Shown: in pieces, positions 1 to 7,247 of the stretch | Layout of the letters: the number at the start of each line of letters is the position of its first letter | How positions within the stretch are numbered: position 1 is the first letter of the stretch | Assembly (NCBI GenBank): GCA_041545745.1 | Contig: CP168152.1 | Coordinates: 1,858,001 to 1,922,000, forward strand | Source of the DNA: Stenotrophomonas indicatrix | Lineage (GTDB): Bacteria > Pseudomonadota > Gammaproteobacteria > Xanthomonadales > Xanthomonadaceae | Reading direction: 5' to 3' | Length of the DNA stretch: 64,000 nucleotides | Notes under the pieces: model-generated | Databases searched by the model: none | Told to the model about the DNA's origin: nothing | The model's input: only the letters and a program-made list of their open reading frames with translations | Made by a program: the position numbers and the translations under genes

Positions 1-1261
1 CGATCTTGCCGATGAACTTGGCCGATAGACCGGCGTCGCCGGTGAGTGCGCCGAGGATGTCGCCCGCGCGCAGCTTGTCGGTCTTGCCGCCATCGATACG
101 CAGGGTACGCATCGCCGCCTGCGGCAGCTCGGCCGGGCGCGACGTCGCCAGCGGCGTCTTCTGCCAATCCAGCGGCTCGCCGCGCTGCGCTTCGATGGCG
201 TCGGCGCGGTTCTTTTCGCGGCCTGCCACCAGGCTGATCGCCAGGCCACTGGCGCCGGCACGACCAGTACGGCCGACACGATGCTGGTAGCTCTCGACGT
301 CAGTCGGCAGCTCGTAGTTGATCACCGCGGCCAGCTCTTCCACATCCAGCCCGCGTGCGGCGACGTCGCTGGCAACCAGCACGTTGCAGCTGCGGTTGGC
401 CAGGCGCAGCAGCACTTCCTCACGGTCGCGCTGCTCCATGTCGCCATGCAGGGCGAGCGCGGAGAACCCGAACTGCTGCAGCGAGTTGGCCACTTCGTCC
501 ACGTCCTTGCGGGTGTTGCAGAACACCACGGCCGATTCGGGCGTGTACTTCAGCAGCAGGCCGGCCAGTGCCTTCTGCCGGTGCGCCGGTTCGACCTCGC
601 AGAACAGGTGCCGGATGGCCGGGGCCTGATCGGCGCCTTCCACGGTCACTTCCACGGCATCGCGCAGCAGGTCGCGGGCCATGGCGCGGATGGTGTCGGG
701 GAAAGTGGCCGAGAACAGCAGGCTCTGGCGATCGCGGTGGGTACGGCCGGCGATCTCACGGATCGGCTCTTCGAAACCCATGTCGAGCATGCGATCGGCT
801 TCGTCCAGCACCAGCGTGCGCACGGCGCCCAGATTCAGTGCGCGCTTGCGCGCCAGTTCCTGCACGCGGCCGGGCGTGCCGACCACCACGTGCGGATCAT
901 GGCTTTCCAGCGACGCCAGCTGCGGGCCGAGCGGCGTGCCGCCGGTCAGCAGCAGCAGCTTCAGGTTGGGGATGCCGGTGGCCAGCTTGCGGATCTGCTT
1001 GGCTACCTGGTCGGCCAGCTCGCGGGTGGGGCACAGTACCAGCGCCTGCACGCGGATCAGGCTGGGGTCGATCGACTGCAGCAGGCCCAGGCCGAAGGCT
1101 GCGGTCTTGCCGCTGCCGGTCGGGGCTTGGGCGATGACATCGCGGCCATCGAGGATGGCGGGCAGGCTCTGCGCCTGGATCGGCGTGAGGGTGGTGTAGC
1201 CGAGGGCATCCAGGCCGGGCTGCAGGGCCGGGCTCAGCGGCAAGGTCGAGAAATCAGTCAT
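1..1261 (-). CDS. dbpA: ATP-dependent RNA helicase DbpA (3' end cut by window edge)
   Basis: DEAD-box RNA helicase of the DbpA type, which acts on 23S rRNA during large ribosomal subunit assembly. About 420 residues are visible, starting MTDFSTLPLSPALQPGL at an ATG at 1261. The helicase core is complete: Q-motif region (TPIQAQ), Walker A APTGSGKT, PTRELA, TPGR, DEAD in VLDEADRMLD, SAT, and the C-terminal RGLD and HRVGRTGR motifs. Beyond the core comes a segment with IDGGKTDKLRAGDILGALTG, the signature of the DbpA RNA-binding domain that recognises 23S rRNA hairpin 92; this separates it from RhlE or RhlB. The last roughly 40 residues lie outside the window. No frameshift is seen. The gene is followed upstream by a repeat pair and is probably monocistronic. 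Confidence 0.95.
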   Translation of the reverse strand, partial: MTDFSTLPLSPALQPGLDALGYTTLTPIQAQSLPAILDGRDVIAQAPTGSGKTAAFGLGLLQSIDPSLIRVQALVLCPTRELADQVAKQIRKLATGIPNLKLLLLTGGTPLGPQLASLESHDPHVVVGTPGRVQELARKRALNLGAVRTLVLDEADRMLDMGFEEPIREIAGRTHRDRQSLLFSATFPDTIRAMARDLLRDAVEVTVEGADQAPAIRHLFCEVEPAHRQKALAGLLLKYTPESAVVFCNTRKDVDEVANSLQQFGFSALALHGDMEQRDREEVLLRLANRSCNVLVASDVAARGLDVEELAAVINYELPTDVESYQHRVGRTGRAGASGLAISLVAGREKNRADAIEAQRGEPLDWQKTPLATSRPAELPQAAMRTLRIDGGKTDKLRAGDILGALTGDAGLSAKFIGKI

Positions 1262-1307
1262 GGCGCATTGTACCTGTGCGCGCGCCCGCTCCCGACTTGG
1301 GGCTTTC

Positions 1308-1380
1308 ATCCACGCATGGCGTGGATCTACCGGGAGAGGCGGTGCCTTGGGGATTCAGTAGATCCACGCCATGCGTGGAT
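1308..1380. repeat. SMAG/REP inverted pair (GTAGATCCACGC type)
   Basis: Two 23-bp GTAG-headed palindromes face each other at 1308-1330 (minus) and 1358-1380 (plus), 27 bp apart. Each is GTAG plus a stem of the type ATCCACGC/GCGTGGAT. They lie between the dbpA start and the next gene. The same type recurs at 42.46-42.54 kb and 62.16 kb. GTAG-headed palindromes match the SMAG REP family known from S. maltophilia. Confidence 0.9.
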
Positions 1381-1395
1381 GCTCTGGCCGTCCCC

Positions 1396-1668
1396 TCAGC
1401 CCAGCCCGATGGCCACCAGCCGCGCAACCATCGCCTGCAACTGCTCCGGGGTGGCCGGTTTTCCAGCGACCCGGGGCTCCAGCAGCAGCTGGTGGAACCA
1501 CGGGTTGGCGTGCCGCGTGTCGAAGTCGAACGAACAGGTTGCCTGCACGCCCATCACGGCCTGAACGATCTCGAGCAGCGTGTCTTCGGCCTCATCCACA
1601 TTGCCCGGCCCGTAACGATCATCCAGCAGTCGCAACGGGATCGACAGCAGGGCGGAGGAGGCGGACAT
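1396..1668 (-). CDS. Hypothetical 90-residue protein
   Basis: Small soluble protein of 90 residues starting MSASSALLSIPLRLLDD. The start is supported by a TGAGG Shine-Dalgarno-like stretch a few bases upstream on the minus strand. It has no signal peptide, no membrane segment and no motif I recognise. The composition is ordinary: slightly acidic N-terminal half (VDEAEDTLLEIVQ) and a predicted helical C-terminus (ATPEQLQAMVARLVAIGL). It sits between dbpA and the YeiH-type transporter on the same strand, about 28 bp downstream of the latter's stop in coordinate terms. I do not assign a function. The base composition and RBS suggest it is real rather than a shadow ORF. Confidence 0.6.
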   Translation of the reverse strand: MSASSALLSIPLRLLDDRYGPGNVDEAEDTLLEIVQAVMGVQATCSFDFDTRHANPWFHQLLLEPRVAGKPATPEQLQAMVARLVAIGLG

Positions 1669-1696
1669 GCCTCAAGTCTAACGATCCAGGTTGCCC

Positions 1697-2776
1697 TCAG
1701 CCCAGCAGGGCCAGCACGCCCCGGTGGATCGCCAGGCCACCGAACAGCAGCCAGCCGAACAGGACCAGCGCCAGCAGCAGCGGTTTCAGGCCGGCCTGGC
1801 GCAGCGCCGACATATGGGTGGTCAGGCCCAGTGCGGCCATCGCCATCGCCAGCAGCACCGTATCCAGCTGCACCAGCGCTGCCTGCAGCCCGGGCGGCAG
1901 CAGGTGCAGCGAATTGAGGCCGGCAATCGCCACGAAACCGAACGCGAACCACGGCACCACGATCCGGGCCTTGCCTCCGCCCGCTGCCGCCTTGCCGCCA
2001 CGGGCCAGCCACAACGACAGCGCGATAAGGAACGGCGCCAGCAGCATCACCCGCACCATCTTGGTGATGACAGCGGTATCGGCGGCGGGCTCGCTCACCG
2101 CGCGTCCGGCGGCGACCACCTGCGCGACTTCATGCACCGTCGCGCCGGTGAACAGGCCGTACTGCTGTGCGTCCATCGCCAGCCAGCCATGTGACTGCAC
2201 CAGCGTGTACAGCAGCGGATACAGGAACATCGCCAACGTGCCGAACACCACCACCGTCGATACCGCCACCGTCACCTGCGCAGCACGGCCGCGCACCACC
2301 GGTTCGGCGGCCATGACGGCGGCCGCACCGCAGATCGCGCTGCCGGCACCGATCAGCATGGCGGCCTCGCGCTCCATCTTGAACACCCGCACGCCCAACC
2401 AGCAGGCCAGGCCGAAGGTGCTCGCCACCACCAGCACGTCCATCAGCACGCCGGCGACGCCGACGTGGCCAATGTCCTGGAACGTCAGACGCAGGCCGTA
2501 CAGCACGATGCCGGCGCGCAGCAGCCAATGTTTGGAGAAGCCGACGCCCGCCGCGCTGGCAGGGGCCAGTCGCGGGTACAAGGTGTTTCCGACCACGATG
2601 CCGGCGACGATGGCGACGGTCAGCGCACTCAGGCCATGCGCCTGCAGCCAGGGCAGCTCGGCCAGATACAGCGAGGCGGCCGCGACCATGCCGACCAGCA
2701 GCAGGCCGGGCAGCCGCGGCTGCCAGCGCTGGCGCAGGGAGGGCAGGGACCAGGAGGAAAGGGCGGGGGCGTTCAT
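1697..2776 (-). CDS. YeiH/UPF0324 family membrane protein (putative sulfate exporter)
   Basis: Integral membrane protein of 359 residues of the YeiH (UPF0324) family, often annotated as putative sulfate exporter; transport has rarely been shown directly. About ten hydrophobic segments are visible, beginning LPGLLLVGMVAAASLYLAEL. The family block AMLIGAGSAICGAAAVMA and the later TGATVHEVAQVVAAG are both present. I chose the ATG at 2776 (MNAPALSSW); an in-frame ATG at 2803 would add nine residues, and neither has a convincing Shine-Dalgarno. It is divergent from a LysR-type gene at 2878, the same arrangement as yeiH/yeiE in enterobacteria, so that regulator probably controls it. Confidence 0.85.
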   Translation of the reverse strand: MNAPALSSWSLPSLRQRWQPRLPGLLLVGMVAAASLYLAELPWLQAHGLSALTVAIVAGIVVGNTLYPRLAPASAAGVGFSKHWLLRAGIVLYGLRLTFQDIGHVGVAGVLMDVLVVASTFGLACWLGVRVFKMEREAAMLIGAGSAICGAAAVMAAEPVVRGRAAQVTVAVSTVVVFGTLAMFLYPLLYTLVQSHGWLAMDAQQYGLFTGATVHEVAQVVAAGRAVSEPAADTAVITKMVRVMLLAPFLIALSLWLARGGKAAAGGGKARIVVPWFAFGFVAIAGLNSLHLLPPGLQAALVQLDTVLLAMAMAALGLTTHMSALRQAGLKPLLLALVLFGWLLFGGLAIHRGVLALLG

Positions 2777-2877
2777 GGCAGTGGGAGGGTCTGGAGAGGC
2801 CATGCCAGCGTGCGCTCGCCACGTTGACCTGTAAAACGAATAATATGAGTGAAAATTACCCGCCCAGCAGGTTGAAT

Positions 2878-3753
2878 ATGCGACTGACCCTCCGCCAGTT
2901 GCAGGTCTTCGTCGCCATCGCCGATCACGGCAGCACCACGGCCGCTGGCCAGGCCATCGCCCTCTCGCAATCGGCCAGCAGCGCCGCGCTGCAGGAGCTG
3001 GAGGCGCATTTCGGCACGCCGCTGTTCGACCGCATCGGCCGTCGCCTGGCGTTGAACGGCCACGGCCGGGCATTGCTGGAACCGGCGCGCGCGCTGCTGG
3101 TCAATGCCGCCGATCTGGAGCGCCAATTGGCGGCAGGCGGTGACCCGGCCCAAGGCGCACCGCTGCGGCTGGTACTGGCGGCCAGCACCACCATCGGCAA
3201 CTACCTGCTGCCGCCGCGTATCGCCGAACTGCTCCGGCAGGCGCCGCAGGCCGAGGTCGATCTGCGTATCGACAACAGCGCAGGCGTGGTCGCCGCTGTG
3301 CAGCGCCTGGACGTCGACGCCGGCCTGATCGAAGGCCCATGCCACGAACGCGGACTGCAGGTCACGGTCTGGCAGCAGGATCCGCTGGTGATCGTGGCAG
3401 CCGCGGACGCGCCCCCGCGTTGGTCGCTGGATGAACTGCGCGCCGCCCGTTGGCTGCTGCGCGAACCCGGTTCAGGCACCCGCGAAGCCGTCGAACAGGC
3501 GCTGCTGCCGCATCTGCGCGGCTTCGCCCAGACCCTGCAGCTGGGTAATACCGAAGCCATCAAGCAAGCCGCCATCGCCGGCCTCGGCCTGGCCTGCCTG
3601 TCCCGCCACGCCCTGGAAGAGCCCCTGGCCCTGGGCCGCCTGCGCATTCTGGAAACCCCGCTGCCGGCGCTGCAGCGCACGCTGTGGCTGGTACGCCACC
3701 CCGGCAAGCGATGGTTGCCGGGTTTGCAGGCATTGCTGGGGGACGTGCAGTAG
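2878..3753 (+). CDS. LysR-type regulator, YeiE-like
   Basis: LysR-type transcriptional regulator of 291 residues. The N-terminal winged helix-turn-helix (MRLTLRQLQVFVAIADHGS, then SQSASSAALQELEAHFGTPL) is followed by a type 2 periplasmic-binding-like effector domain (LRLVLAASTTIGNYLLPPRI, and GNTEAIKQAAIAGLGLACLS near the C-terminus). I chose the ATG at 2878 because the HTH begins immediately. An in-frame ATG at 2845 would add eleven residues that do not look like a LysR start. It is divergent from the YeiH-type transporter with about 100 bp between starts, which favours autoregulation plus control of the transporter. The YeiE assignment rests on this pairing as well as on the sequence. Confidence 0.85.
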   Translation: MRLTLRQLQVFVAIADHGSTTAAGQAIALSQSASSAALQELEAHFGTPLFDRIGRRLALNGHGRALLEPARALLVNAADLERQLAAGGDPAQGAPLRLVLAASTTIGNYLLPPRIAELLRQAPQAEVDLRIDNSAGVVAAVQRLDVDAGLIEGPCHERGLQVTVWQQDPLVIVAAADAPPRWSLDELRAARWLLREPGSGTREAVEQALLPHLRGFAQTLQLGNTEAIKQAAIAGLGLACLSRHALEEPLALGRLRILETPLPALQRTLWLVRHPGKRWLPGLQALLGDVQ

Positions 3754-3789
3754 CAGGGATTCATTTTCCCCAGACGCGAATTCCACGAA

Positions 3790-3828
3790 GGGGTCAGAGC
3801 CCGTTGCGCAGCAACGGGACCCGACCCC
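3790..3828. repeat. 39-bp GGGGTC...GACCCC dispersed palindrome, copy 1
   Basis: Imperfect palindrome that begins GGGGTCAGAGCCC and ends GGGACCCGACCCC around a TTGCGCAGCAA centre. A second 39-bp copy in the opposite orientation is at 29602-29640. It stands directly against the next repeat and downstream of the LysR stop. Confidence 0.8.
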
Positions 3829-3854
3829 GTGCCGACCAACGGTCGGCACCCACC
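3829..3854. repeat. GTGGGTGCCGACC-type REP
   Basis: Palindrome GTGCCGACC/GGTCGGCAC with a CCCACC tail, so that on the minus strand it reads GGTGGGTGCCGACC followed by the complementary arm. Related copies lie at 6138-6163 and 31072-31097. It resembles the SMAG elements, but its head is GTGG, not GTAG. Confidence 0.7.
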
Positions 3855-3881
3855 AACAGCAGCGGAAATCTGTCGAAGGCG

Positions 3882-3975
3882 GGGTGGGTCCGGTTGCGGG
3901 GGTGTCCGCGGCATGGATGCCGCGGCCAAGCCCCCAAGGACGGGTTTACGGCGTCCCCCGCAACCGGACCCACCC
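3882..3975 (+). other. Long hairpin element with conserved 52-nt core, copy 1
   Basis: A perfect 21-bp inverted repeat (3882-3902 with 3955-3975) encloses a 52-nt core (3903-3954). Inside the core is a nine-pair hairpin (3906-3914 with 3917-3925) built on GGCATGGATGCC. The core recurs, with the same length, at 29718-29769, but there it is closed by arms of unrelated sequence. The copy sits between the LysR gene and uup. Conserved core, unrelated but paired arms and a compensatory change in the core argue for selection on structure. Whether it acts as RNA (terminator, sRNA) or as DNA is unknown. Confidence 0.75.
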
Positions 3976-4083
3976 TGCCATCCCACAGGAAGCCAGCTTT
4001 TGACGTTGCTTTGGCTGCGGCCGTTGCCTCTGCGGGTGCCGGGCGCCGCCCGGCCGACGCCCGCAACCCGCTACAATGGTCGG

Positions 4084-5964
4084 ATGCCTCTGATTACTCT
4101 GCAAAACGTCGACTTCAGCGTCGGCGGCCCGCTGTTGCTGGAAAAAGCCGAACTGTCGATCGAGCCGGGCGAGCGTATCGCCCTGATCGGCCGCAACGGC
4201 GCCGGCAAATCGACCCTGCTCAAGCTGCTGTCCGGCGACCACAAGCCCGATGACGGCGAAGTGCGCGTGCAGCAGGGCGTGCGCGTGACCCGCCTGGAGC
4301 AGGAAGTGCCGCATGGCGCCGCCGGCAGCGTGTTCGACGTCGTCGCCGACGGCCTGGGCGAACTGGGCCAATGGCTCGCCGAATTCCATCACCTCAGCCA
4401 CGCCGACGTGTTCGATGGCGAAGCGCTGGGCAACGTGCAGGCGAAGATCGATGCCGCCAACGGCTGGGGCCTGGACCAGCGCGTCAGCGAGACCCTGACC
4501 AAGCTCGACCTCGATGGCGAAGCGGAGTTCGCGCGCCTGTCCGGCGGCATGAAGCGCCGCGTGCTGCTCGGCCGTGCGCTGGTCTCCAGCCCCGACCTGC
4601 TGCTGCTGGACGAACCGACCAACCACCTGGACATCGAAGCCATCGATTGGCTCGAAATGTTCCTCAAGAACTGGAACGGCAGCGTGGTGTTCGTCACCCA
4701 TGACCGCCGCTTCCTGCGCGCGCTGGCCACCCGCATCGTCGAGATCGATCGCGGCCAGGTCACCAGCTGGCCGGGCGACTGGGCCAACTACGAGCGCCGC
4801 CGCGAAGAACGACTCAATGCGCAGGCGCAGGAAAACGCGCGGTTCGACAAGCTGCTGGCGCAGGAAGAAGTGTGGATCCGCCAGGGCATCAAGGCCCGCC
4901 GCACCCGTGACGAAGGCCGCGTGCGCCGCCTGAAGGCGATGCGCAACGAGCGTTCGGAGCGCCGCGACCTTAGCGGCAACGTCAAGATGGAAGCGGCCCA
5001 GGGCGTGAGCTCGGGCAAGAAGGTCATCGACATCAAGGACATCTCGTTTGCCTTCGGCGATCGCACGATGGTCCGTGATTTCTCCACCACCATTTTGCGC
5101 GGCGACCGCATCGGCCTGATCGGCCCCAACGGCAGTGGCAAGACCACGCTGTTGAAATTGCTGCTGGGCGAGCTGCAGCCGCAGAAGGGTGAAGTCAACG
5201 CCGGCACCAACCTGCAGGTTGCGTACTTCGACCAGTACCGTGCAGTGCTGCGCGAGGACTGGAGCGCGATCGAGAACGTGGCCGAAGGCCGCGATTTCCT
5301 CGAGTTCAACGGCAAGCGCAAGCACGTGCACGCCTACCTGCAGGACTTCATGTTCACCCCCGAGCGCGCGCGCGCGCCGATCACCCGCCTGTCCGGTGGC
5401 GAGCGCAACCGCCTGCTGCTGGCCAAGCTGTTCGCGCAGCCGTCCAACCTGCTGGTGATGGACGAACCGACCAACGACCTGGACGTGGAAACCCTGGAGC
5501 TGCTGGAAGAGTTGCTGGGCGAATACAACGGCACGTTGCTGCTGGTCAGCCATGATCGTGACTTCATCGACAACGTGGTGACCTCCACCCTGGTGATGGA
5601 AGGCGATGGCGTTATCGGTGAGTACGTGGGCGGCTACAGCGACTGGCAGCGTTACGCGGCCAGCGTGGCCGCAGCGCCGGCGGTGGTTGCCGCGGCCAAG
5701 CCCGCTGCCGCGGCGCCGGCCGCTGCTGCGGAACCGGCTGCGCCCAAGCGCAAGCTTGCCTACAAGGAAGCGCGCGAGCTGGAGCAGTTGCCGAAGACGA
5801 TCGAAAAGCTCGAAGGCGATGTTGAAGGCCTGACCGCCGCGATGAACGATCCGTCGTTCTACACGCGCAGCAGTGCCGAAGTGACCGCGCACACCCAGCA
5901 GCTGGCCAAGGTGCAGGCCGAACTGGATGCCGCGTACGCACGCTGGGAAGAGCTGGAAGGCTGA
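4084..5964 (+). CDS. uup: ABC-F ATPase Uup
   Basis: Soluble ABC-F family ATPase of 626 residues with two nucleotide-binding domains and no membrane segment. Domain 1 has Walker A GRNGAGKST, signature LSGGMKRR and Walker B LLLLDEPTNH. Domain 2 has GPNGSGKTT, LSGGERNR and LLVMDEPTND. The P-site linker between the domains is rich in Arg (RRTRDEGRVRRLKAMRNER). An Ala/Pro-rich spacer leads to a C-terminal coiled coil (about residues 555-626, rich in E, L, K), which is the hallmark of Uup as opposed to EttA or YbiT. ABC-F proteins act on the ribosome; Uup is linked to ribosome rescue or assembly and to precise excision phenotypes. The ATG at 4084 is the first that fits the domain start. The gene stands alone between repeat-rich spacers. 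Confidence 0.93.
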   Translation: MPLITLQNVDFSVGGPLLLEKAELSIEPGERIALIGRNGAGKSTLLKLLSGDHKPDDGEVRVQQGVRVTRLEQEVPHGAAGSVFDVVADGLGELGQWLAEFHHLSHADVFDGEALGNVQAKIDAANGWGLDQRVSETLTKLDLDGEAEFARLSGGMKRRVLLGRALVSSPDLLLLDEPTNHLDIEAIDWLEMFLKNWNGSVVFVTHDRRFLRALATRIVEIDRGQVTSWPGDWANYERRREERLNAQAQENARFDKLLAQEEVWIRQGIKARRTRDEGRVRRLKAMRNERSERRDLSGNVKMEAAQGVSSGKKVIDIKDISFAFGDRTMVRDFSTTILRGDRIGLIGPNGSGKTTLLKLLLGELQPQKGEVNAGTNLQVAYFDQYRAVLREDWSAIENVAEGRDFLEFNGKRKHVHAYLQDFMFTPERARAPITRLSGGERNRLLLAKLFAQPSNLLVMDEPTNDLDVETLELLEELLGEYNGTLLLVSHDRDFIDNVVTSTLVMEGDGVIGEYVGGYSDWQRYAASVAAAPAVVAAAKPAAAAPAAAAEPAAPKRKLAYKEARELEQLPKTIEKLEGDVEGLTAAMNDPSFYTRSSAEVTAHTQQLAKVQAELDAAYARWEELEG

Positions 5965-6099
5965 TCGGCCACCACGGCCGTCTCGCCTTGGCGGGCGGCT
6001 GTGGCTTCTGATCTGATTCCGCCTTGTAGCGGACCGAGGAGCGCAGGGTACCGGTGCGTAGCACCGGCTCGCGGATGGCGGAGCGCTTCTTTTGGTTGC

Positions 6100-6121
6100 T
6101 TTTCTTTGCGCGCAAAGAAAA
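6100..6121. repeat. 22-bp perfect palindrome TTTTCTTTGCG (terminator-like)
   Basis: Perfect palindrome in which the 11-base half TTTTCTTTGCG is followed by its complement. It lies about 135 bp past the uup stop and upstream of the convergent cytochrome gene. The A/T-rich ends on both sides suit a bidirectional terminator, but it could equally be a dispersed repeat. Confidence 0.55.
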
Positions 6122-6137
6122 GTAACGCCCATGATCC

Positions 6138-6163
6138 GTGCGGACCAACGGTCCGCACCCACC
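6138..6163. repeat. GTGGGTGCGGACC-type REP
   Basis: Palindrome GTGCGGACC/GGTCCGCAC with a CCCACC tail, read from the minus strand as GTGG-headed. It is a stem variant of the elements at 3829 and 31072 in which both arms have changed together. Confidence 0.7.
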
Positions 6164-6175
6164 GGCGGCCGGCGG

Positions 6176-6637
6176 TCATTTGACCCCGTGCAGATCCCGC
6201 AGCTGGCTCGTGCGGCTGCCGAAGTACGCGGCCAGATCGGCAATATCCTGATCGCTCAGGTCTTTCGCCTGCGGTGTCATCAACGCATGCTGACGGTCAC
6301 CGGCACGATAGGCCTGCAGCGCATGCGCCAGGTAATCGCCGTACTGCCCACCCAGCTTCGGGTAAGTCGGATCGATCGGCGCATTGCCGTCGGCACCGTG
6401 GCAATCGATGCAGCTCTGGCTGGTGGCCTTGCTCTTGACCTTGGCGCGCGCCTCACCGGCGGCTTCACGCCCGGCAGGCAGGCCAGCGGATGAAGACGAT
6501 CCGTGCTCGCCGCTGGCATGGCCGGGATCGCCGGCGGATTTCTCGCTGTTCTCCACCTGTGACTGCGAGCAGGCCGCCAGCAGCAGGGCGACGGACAGGG
6601 CGATGGCGTGACGCAGTGGATGCGCGGCTTTCGACAT
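6176..6637 (-). CDS. Monoheme cytochrome c lipoprotein
   Basis: Class I c-type cytochrome of 153 residues. The N-terminus is a lipoprotein signal (MSKAAHPLRHAIALSVALLL then AAC at Cys23), so it is probably anchored to a membrane facing the periplasm. A Ser/Gly/Glu-rich linker leads to the heme site CIDCH (76-80), and Met120 in QHALMTP is the likely distal ligand. The PKLGGQYGDYLAHALQAYRAG block is typical of the c4/c553 group. It lies 9 bp downstream of a second, related cytochrome on the same strand, so the two are probably co-transcribed and deliver electrons to a shared terminal oxidase or reductase. No oxidase genes are nearby. Confidence 0.88.
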   Translation of the reverse strand: MSKAAHPLRHAIALSVALLLAACSQSQVENSEKSAGDPGHASGEHGSSSSAGLPAGREAAGEARAKVKSKATSQSCIDCHGADGNAPIDPTYPKLGGQYGDYLAHALQAYRAGDRQHALMTPQAKDLSDQDIADLAAYFGSRTSQLRDLHGVK

Positions 6638-6646
6638 GGGCGGGCC

Positions 6647-7042
6647 TTACTTGACGGTGGACAGGTAAACAGCGAGATCGGCGATCTCCTGTTCGCTGAA
6701 ACTCATCGACTGTGCCTGCATCGTGGGATGCCGGCGCTTGCCCTGGCGGTACTCGGTCAGGGCCTGGGTCAGGTACTGCTGGGTCTGGCCACCGATCTTC
6801 GGTACCCGGTAACTGGGGTAGGCGTTCTTGTAACCGGTGATGCCGTGGCACCCCTGGCAGGTATAGGCCAGCACACGGCCATTGTCGAAACTGCCGGTGG
6901 GCGTGGCAGCCGCCGGCACAGGGGCCGTAGCCGGTGCCGGGGCGGGTGCTGCAGGAGCAGAAGCAGGAGCGGGCTGTGCGGCGGCCCCGAGGGGCAGGAG
7001 GACGGCCAGAGCGAGACAAGCGGCGAGCGGCTGCGGGCGCAT
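6647..7042 (-). CDS. Exported monoheme cytochrome c
   Basis: Class I cytochrome of 131 residues from the ATG at 7042 (MRPQPLAACLALAVLLPLG), which gives a clean Sec signal peptide and has a GGAAAAGA stretch upstream. A longer reading from 7120 would put 26 charged residues before the signal peptide and is unlikely. A Pro/Ala-rich linker (about residues 25-48) leads to the heme motif CQGCH (62-66), and Met108 in RRHPTMQA is the likely distal ligand. It resembles its neighbour at 6176 closely enough to suggest duplication (PKIGGQTQQYLTQALTEYRQG against PKLGGQYGDYLAHALQAYRAG). It is divergent from the RND operon. Confidence 0.88.
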   Translation of the reverse strand: MRPQPLAACLALAVLLPLGAAAQPAPASAPAAPAPAPATAPVPAAATPTGSFDNGRVLAYTCQGCHGITGYKNAYPSYRVPKIGGQTQQYLTQALTEYRQGKRRHPTMQAQSMSFSEQEIADLAVYLSTVK

Positions 7043-7247
7043 GGTGTCTTTTCCGGGGATTCGGGTCTGGTCGTTCCGGCGTGGGGTACGGAACAACCCG
7101 AGTATAGCCTCAGGTTTCATCTAGCTGAAATGGGGTCGGCCCGACCGGCGGCGTGAAGGCACCATGACCTTTGGGATATGGTGTTGCCGTGAAGTGGTGC
7201 ATTACTTTGCTACCACACCTGCCCACGCATCCTCCAGGGATCTGACG

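Noticed and set aside
281..1564. 427-residue plus-strand open frame
   Set aside because: Antisense to dbpA, whose helicase motifs are unmistakable on the other strand.
3946..6243. 765-residue minus-strand frame over uup
   Set aside because: Shadow of uup; no family motif and biased composition.
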